Source: CAVSUR01 sp052143655 (GTDB lineage: Bacteria; Actinomycetota; Actinomycetes; Streptosporangiales; Streptosporangiaceae). Taken from it: a stretch of 10,399 nucleotides of DNA. The stretch covers positions 1-10,399 of the forward strand of contig JBKQSL010000214.1 in assembly GCA_052143655.1 (NCBI GenBank). The letters are read 5' to 3'. The notes beneath the pieces were generated by a model. That model saw nothing but the letters and a program-made list of their open reading frames with translations. It did no database searches and was not told the DNA's origin. Positions 7,029 through 10,399 of this stretch are shown piece after piece (within the stretch, counting starts at the first letter, position 1; each line of letters starts with the position of its first letter). Position numbers and translations under genes: made by a program.

Positions 7029-7751
7029 AGCGCGGTATTCCAGGTCCAGCAGAGCTGCCAGCTCGGTCAGGGTGATCTCGAACATCGGCGCCGCGTCGTC
7101 CAGCGCGAAGTGCAGGTGGCCGAAGACCTCCAGGCTCACCGCCCCGTACAGCCGGACCCAGCAGCGCAGGAACGCCAGCACGGCCCCGACTGGCAGGTCC
7201 ACGCCGAGGGCCGCCGCGTAGTTTTCCAGCTGGGCGCGCAGGCGGGGATCTATCTCCTCGGCCGCGGGCACCGGGAACGGCCGGCGCATCCACAGCTCGT
7301 TGAACAGCGCCACGAACGTGCCGGCGAACTTCTGCGCGCACGAGGTGATCACGGCATTGCTTTCCTTCATCGCGCTGAGGGCCGGCAGCGGGGTGCCGAA
7401 CAGCAAGCCGAACTCAGGCTTGTGGTCCATGGCCCAGCGCCGGAACTCCCGGCACGCGGCGACCAGCTTGGCGGTGATGTCGCCGCCGCTGTCCTGGCCC
7501 GCCCGCGTGATGGCGGCCTGGATGTCGTCGGCGATCTCGCTGAAGATGTCGGCGACGACATGCTCGAGCAGGTTCTCGTGGCTGTCGAAGTAGCGGTAGA
7601 GCGCGGGCGCGGTCATCCCCATCTCCCGGGCAATGGCGCGCAGCGACACTGCCTCCGGGCCCTGCTCGACCAGAATCTGGCGCGCGGTCCGCTTGATCTC
7701 CTCCGTCGTCGCGACCCGGACGCGATCGCGACGGCTCGGCGCCTGGACCAC
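7020..7751 (-). CDS. TetR/AcrR-family regulator with WHG-type C-terminal domain
   Basis: The 243-residue protein has an N-terminal TetR DNA-binding domain: EEIKRTARQILVEQG (17-31), then the helix-turn-helix at about 36-55 reading SLRAIAREMGMTAPALYRYF. The C-terminal part (REFRRWAMDHKPEFGLLFG, then a helix with RLYGAVSLEVFGHL) matches the TetR_C_WHG ligand-binding and dimerisation domain. GTG 7751-7749 is the chosen start because GGGAGGTGA lies eight bases ahead. The frame stays open to 7835, but that extension (MLTLHTPFTIVK...) is unlike the family and would cover the promoter. The gene is divergent from the MMPL exporter, the usual arrangement for a local repressor of an efflux or lipid-export pump, and cotranscribed with ybaK. 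Two operator-like sites lie in the divergent region. The ligand is unknown. Confidence 0.93.
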   Translation of the reverse strand: MVQAPSRRDRVRVATTEEIKRTARQILVEQGPEAVSLRAIAREMGMTAPALYRYFDSHENLLEHVVADIFSEIADDIQAAITRAGQDSGGDITAKLVAACREFRRWAMDHKPEFGLLFGTPLPALSAMKESNAVITSCAQKFAGTFVALFNELWMRRPFPVPAAEEIDPRLRAQLENYAAALGVDLPVGAVLAFLRCWVRLYGAVSLEVFGHLHFALDDAAPMFEITLTELAALLDLEYRAPG

Positions 7752-7756
7752 TGGTC

Positions 7757-7765
7757 TCACCTCCC
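7757..7765 (-). promoter_or_regulatory. Ribosome binding site of the TetR gene
   Basis: Minus-strand GGGAGGTGA is a near-perfect anti-Shine-Dalgarno match. It is eight bases before GTG 7751 and decides that start over the upstream in-frame ATG at 7835. Confidence 0.85.
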
Positions 7766-7777
7766 GCGTCGGCCGTG

Positions 7778-7796
7778 AGCTGAACTTTAGCTGAAC
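7778..7796 (-). promoter_or_regulatory. Candidate TetR-gene -10 box flanked by direct repeats
   Basis: On the minus strand TAAAGT (7789-7784) fits the TAnnnT -10 pattern and would give a leader of about 25 bases before the ribosome binding site and GTG. On the plus strand AGCTGAAC occurs at 7778-7785 and 7789-7796, 11 bases apart, just over one helical turn, bracketing this box. No convincing -35 at ideal spacing is seen, so the promoter call is tentative. Confidence 0.35.
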
Positions 7797-7828
7797 AGAC
7801 TTGACGATCGTGAACGGCGTATGCAAGG

Positions 7829-7885
7829 TTAACACTATTAGCTAGTTAACGGCATTCGCTGATGTGATCACTACTAACAGTGTAG
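7829..7885. promoter_or_regulatory. Putative TetR operator pair in the divergent promoter region
   Basis: ACACTATTAG at 7832-7841 (+) recurs as ACACTGTTAG on the minus strand at 7883-7874, nine of ten bases matching, about 42 bases apart centre to centre. Each copy sits in an imperfect dyad (TTAACACTATTAG; CTAACAGTGTAG) resembling the TAACA/TGTTA half-site pattern of many TetR operators. An 8-bp palindrome GTGATCAC at 7864-7871 and GTTAAC at 7828-7833 and 7845-7850 add further symmetry. The stretch is markedly AT-richer than its surroundings and should contain the divergent promoters. Binding is inferred. Confidence 0.5.
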
Positions 7886-7953
7886 CCGCGACGGACGGCC
7901 CAGGTCAGGCCCGGTGCCCTTCCCGGTCGCGGCGGGCGGCCGGCGAGCCGAGC

Positions 7954-7960
7954 GGAGGAG
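7954..7960 (+). promoter_or_regulatory. Ribosome binding site of the MMPL gene
   Basis: GGAGGAG lies five bases before ATG 7966. It selects that start over the in-frame codons from 7864, whose encoded extension (Ala/Gly/Pro/Arg-rich, not family-like) would overlap the operator region. Confidence 0.8.
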
Positions 7961-7965
7961 CAGCA

Positions 7966-10155
7966 ATGTTCGACAGGTGGGGACGGATCACGTACCGGCA
8001 CCGGCGGCTGATCCTGGCGCTGGCGGTGCTCGCCGTGGCGTTCGCGGGAGTCTGGGGCACCGGGGTGTTCGGCCGGCTGCAGAAGTCCGGCGGCTTCGCC
8101 GCGCCGGGCAGCCAGAGCCAGCAGGCGGCGAACCTGGCGCAGCGGACCTTCGGCCGCGACGGCGGCGACGTCGTGGTGCTGTACCGCAGCCGGACGCTGA
8201 CCGTGGCCGCGCCCGCGTACCGGGCAGCGGTGACGCGCACGCTGGCCGCGCTGCCCGCCCGCCAGGTGCGCGGCTACCAGACGTACTGGAACACCCGCTC
8301 GCCGAAGTTCGTCAGCGCCAGCGGCCGGGAGACCTACGCGGTGCTGGAACTATCCGGTACCACGGACGCGGCCCGGACCAGCAGTTACCAGGCCATCGAG
8401 GGACAGCTGGCCGCGCCCGGGCTGACCACGGTCGTCGGCGGCCAGATCCCGGCCGAGACCGCGATCAACCACCAGGTGACAGCCGACATCGGCCGGGCCG
8501 AGATGCTGTCCATGCCGGTCCTGCTGATCCTGCTGGCGGTCATCTTCGGCAGCCTGGCGGCCGCGAGCCTGCCGCTGGCCATCGGCGGCATCGGGATCCT
8601 CGGCTCGTTCACCGCGCTGCGGCTGCTGACGATGGCCACCCCGGTGTCCATCTACTCGATCAACATCACCACGATCATGGGCCTGGGGCTGGCGATCGAC
8701 TACGGCCTGTTCATGGTCTCCCGGTTCCGGGAGGAGCTGCACCGCCAGCCCAGCACGGCCGATGCGGTGGCGCGGACCGTGGCCACGGCCGGCCGGACGG
8801 TCGCGGTGTCCGGCGTCACCGTCACCGTGGCGCTGATCGGGCTGACCCTGTTCCCGGAGACGTTCCTGCGCTCCATGGGCTACGGCGGCGTGGCCACCGT
8901 GCTGGTCGACATGCTCGCGGCGCTGACCGTCATGCCCGCGCTGCTGGCGGTGCTCGGGCCGCGGGTAAACGCGCTGCGCATCCGCCGCTCGGCGGCTCGC
9001 CCGCCGCGGCTGGAGAGCCACGGCGGCTGGTACCGCCTGGCGCACAGCGTGATGCGCCGCCCGGTGGCCTACGTGACGGTGATCGTGCTGGTGCTGCTCG
9101 CGCTGGCATCACCGTTCCTGCACGTGAACTGGGGCGGCACGGACGCGCGGGTGCTGCCGGCGACAGCTGGCCCCCGGGTAGTTCAGGAGGCCCTGTACCG
9201 CGACTTCCCCGGTAACGTGACCGCTCCGATCGAGCCGGTGGTGCAGTTCGGCGGCCCGGTGGCCGGCTCGCCGCAGCGCGGCGCCGCCCTCGCGGCCTAC
9301 ACGGCCCGGCTGCGCGCGGTCCCCGGGGTCAGCGGCGCTCAGCTGACCGGCGTGCGCGGCGACATCGCGCGGATAGACCTGCGTTATGCGCCGGATCCGC
9401 TGTCCTCGGCTGCGCGCGCCATCGTCGCCCGGGTCCGCGCCGTCGCACTGCCCGCCGGAGCCCGCGTGTACGTCGGCGGCCAGACCGCGCAGCTGGCCGA
9501 CGTGCTCGCCAGCCTCACCGCGACCCTGCCGTGGATGGCACTGGTGATGGCGGGCGTCACGTTCGTGCTGCTGTTCCTGGCCTTCGGCTCGGTGGTGCTG
9601 CCGGCCAAGGCGATCGTGATGAACCTGCTGTCGCTGTCGGCCACGTTCGGCGTGGTCGTGTGGATCTTCCAGGACGGGCACCTGTCCGGGCTGCTGCGGT
9701 TCCAGCCCACCGGCTCGATCGACCCCACGATGCCGATCCTGATGCTGGCGATCATCTTCGGGCTGTCGATGGATTACGAGGTGTTCCTGCTGTCGCGGAT
9801 CCGCGAGCGCTACGACGTGACCGGCGACAACACCGTGGCGGTGGCCAGCGGCCTGCAGCGCACCGGCGGAGTGATCACCAGCGCGGCCCTGCTGCTGGTC
9901 ATCGTGATCGGCGCGTTCTCCGCATCCGGGATCACGTTCATCAAGCTGATGGGCGTGGGCATGATCATCGCGCTGGTCGTGGACGCCACGATCGTCCGGG
10001 TGCTGCTGGTGCCAGCCACGATGCGGCTGCTCGGCCGGGCCAACTGGTGGGCGCCGCGGCCGCTGCGGCGGCTGTACGGCCGGTACGGGATCACCGAGGG
10101 CGACGGCGGCGTGGACGCGGCGCAGGAGCAGCGCGCCGAGCCCGCCCCGGCCTGA
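7966..10155 (+). CDS. MMPL/RND-family membrane transporter
   Basis: The 729-residue protein has the duplicated RND plan of actinobacterial MMPL exporters. TM1 is at about 15-36, followed by an external domain (about 37-180), helices 2-6 (about 182-330), a basic cytoplasmic loop, TM7 at about 366-386, a second external domain (about 387-520), and helices 8-12 (about 522-684). Each half has the proton-relay Asp-Tyr pair: D245-Y246 in GLGLAIDYGLFMVSRFREEL and D603-Y604 in FGLSMDYEVFLLSRIRERY. Such pumps use the proton gradient to export lipids, siderophores or drugs; the substrate here cannot be told. The start is ATG 7966 with GGAGGAG five bases upstream. The divergent TetR gene and paired operator-like sites suggest ligand-induced repression control. 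The tail after TM12 is short and polar, without the long cytoplasmic domain of MmpL3. Confidence 0.95.
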   Translation: MFDRWGRITYRHRRLILALAVLAVAFAGVWGTGVFGRLQKSGGFAAPGSQSQQAANLAQRTFGRDGGDVVVLYRSRTLTVAAPAYRAAVTRTLAALPARQVRGYQTYWNTRSPKFVSASGRETYAVLELSGTTDAARTSSYQAIEGQLAAPGLTTVVGGQIPAETAINHQVTADIGRAEMLSMPVLLILLAVIFGSLAAASLPLAIGGIGILGSFTALRLLTMATPVSIYSINITTIMGLGLAIDYGLFMVSRFREELHRQPSTADAVARTVATAGRTVAVSGVTVTVALIGLTLFPETFLRSMGYGGVATVLVDMLAALTVMPALLAVLGPRVNALRIRRSAARPPRLESHGGWYRLAHSVMRRPVAYVTVIVLVLLALASPFLHVNWGGTDARVLPATAGPRVVQEALYRDFPGNVTAPIEPVVQFGGPVAGSPQRGAALAAYTARLRAVPGVSGAQLTGVRGDIARIDLRYAPDPLSSAARAIVARVRAVALPAGARVYVGGQTAQLADVLASLTATLPWMALVMAGVTFVLLFLAFGSVVLPAKAIVMNLLSLSATFGVVVWIFQDGHLSGLLRFQPTGSIDPTMPILMLAIIFGLSMDYEVFLLSRIRERYDVTGDNTVAVASGLQRTGGVITSAALLLVIVIGAFSASGITFIKLMGVGMIIALVVDATIVRVLLVPATMRLLGRANWWAPRPLRRLYGRYGITEGDGGVDAAQEQRAEPAPA

Positions 10156-10382
10156 CCGGAGCGCCGTCAGCTCGGCCTCGCGGGCCTGGTGCTGGTCACC
10201 GCGGCGGTCTGGCTCGCCAGCCTGGCGCTGCTGCGCGGCAGGTTCTGTGGTGTCAGGAAAGAGCGCCCCATTAGGTAATGATTCAGATATGCCCGATGCG
10301 GACCGCGGCCCGGTGAGGTTGCACCTGAAACGAATGAGCGGGTGCCGACGATGAATGAGAGCCGGCCGGGGCGGGCAGGCTG
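10156..10382 (+). other. Downstream of MMPL: in-frame hydrophobic stretch, then non-coding
   Basis: After the MMPL TGA the same frame stays open to TAA at 10276-10278. It encodes one hydrophobic helix (LGLAGLVLVTAAVWLASLALL) and a basic end (RGRFCGVRKERPIR). No start codon with a ribosome binding site serves it; GTG 10189 falls inside the helix. It may be the lost end of a longer MMPL or a remnant of another membrane gene. From about 10255 the DNA becomes AT-richer with tiny frames only (10 codons at 10351-10383). I see no clear terminator. Confidence 0.35.
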
Positions 10383-10399
10383 ATGACAGTAAATTTGGC
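10383..10399 (+). CDS. Possible start of a gene cut off by the right edge
   Basis: ATG 10383 opens MTVNL and runs to the window end. It overlaps the stop of a 10-codon frame (ATG 10351) in a TGATG junction, which can be a coupling signal. Only five full codons are visible and the ribosome binding site is weak, so this is a guess. Confidence 0.2.

Noticed and set aside
6249..7778. 509-codon plus-strand open frame
   Set aside because: It lies antisense to ybaK and the TetR gene, both of which have clear family motifs. Its Arg/Gln/Gly/Ala-rich product resembles no family, as expected of a GC-rich shadow frame.
7864..7965. Upstream in-frame extension of the MMPL protein
   Set aside because: The added residues are low-complexity and would place coding sequence over the operator region; GGAGGAG just before ATG 7966 marks the real start.
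10285..10330. Possible terminator hairpins after the MMPL gene
   Set aside because: Only arms of about 4 bp (GCGG/CCGC, GGTG/CACC) were found, with no T-run, which is too weak to call.

Overview
The window is very GC-rich with strong G/C preference at third codon positions, several GTG starts and GGAGG-type ribosome binding sites. The gene content (XRE/TPR-type regulator tail, Nudix hydrolase, SNF2 helicase with SWIM partner, WHG-type TetR beside an MMPL transporter) points to a high-GC actinobacterium, perhaps of the Streptomyces/Streptosporangiales kind. That placement is inferred from style and gene families, not from a marker gene.

Layout. At the left edge, 1-336 (+) is the C-terminal end of a probable helix-turn-helix/TPR regulator, followed after 29 bases by a complete Nudix hydrolase (366-890, +). 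About 500 bases (891-1392) then hold no convincing intact gene, only short protein-like stretches in shifting minus-strand frames that may be a decayed gene. Next is a two-gene plus-strand unit: a 1053-residue SNF2-type ATPase (1393-4554) whose stop overlaps the start of a SWIM zinc-finger protein (4551-5495) in an ATGA junction. The SWIM gene runs 50 bases into the 3' end of a convergent six-helix membrane protein of unknown function (5446-6195, -).

Upstream of the membrane protein, on the same strand, lies a 53-codon remnant of an NYN-domain ribonuclease gene (6221-6382, -), which lacks most of its domain and has Asn in place of the usual first acidic residue. A perfect 7-bp inverted repeat follows at 6431-6449. 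Then come ybaK (6507-6992, -), a Cys-tRNA(Pro)-deacylase-type gene, and a TetR regulator (7020-7751, -), only 27 bases apart and probably cotranscribed.

The TetR gene is divergent from a 729-residue MMPL/RND-type exporter (7966-10155, +). The 214-base AT-richer interval between them carries two inverted copies of ACACTRTTAG, plausible TetR operators, so the regulator probably controls the exporter and itself. After the exporter, a short in-frame stretch encodes one hydrophobic helix beyond the stop codon, and a possible new gene begins a few bases before the right edge.

I found no tRNA, rRNA, CRISPR array, insertion sequence or replication origin. The most plausible unexplored points are the SNF2-SWIM pair, the NYN remnant, the orphan membrane protein and the twin operator-like sites. 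I did not see clear evidence for a wholly new system.
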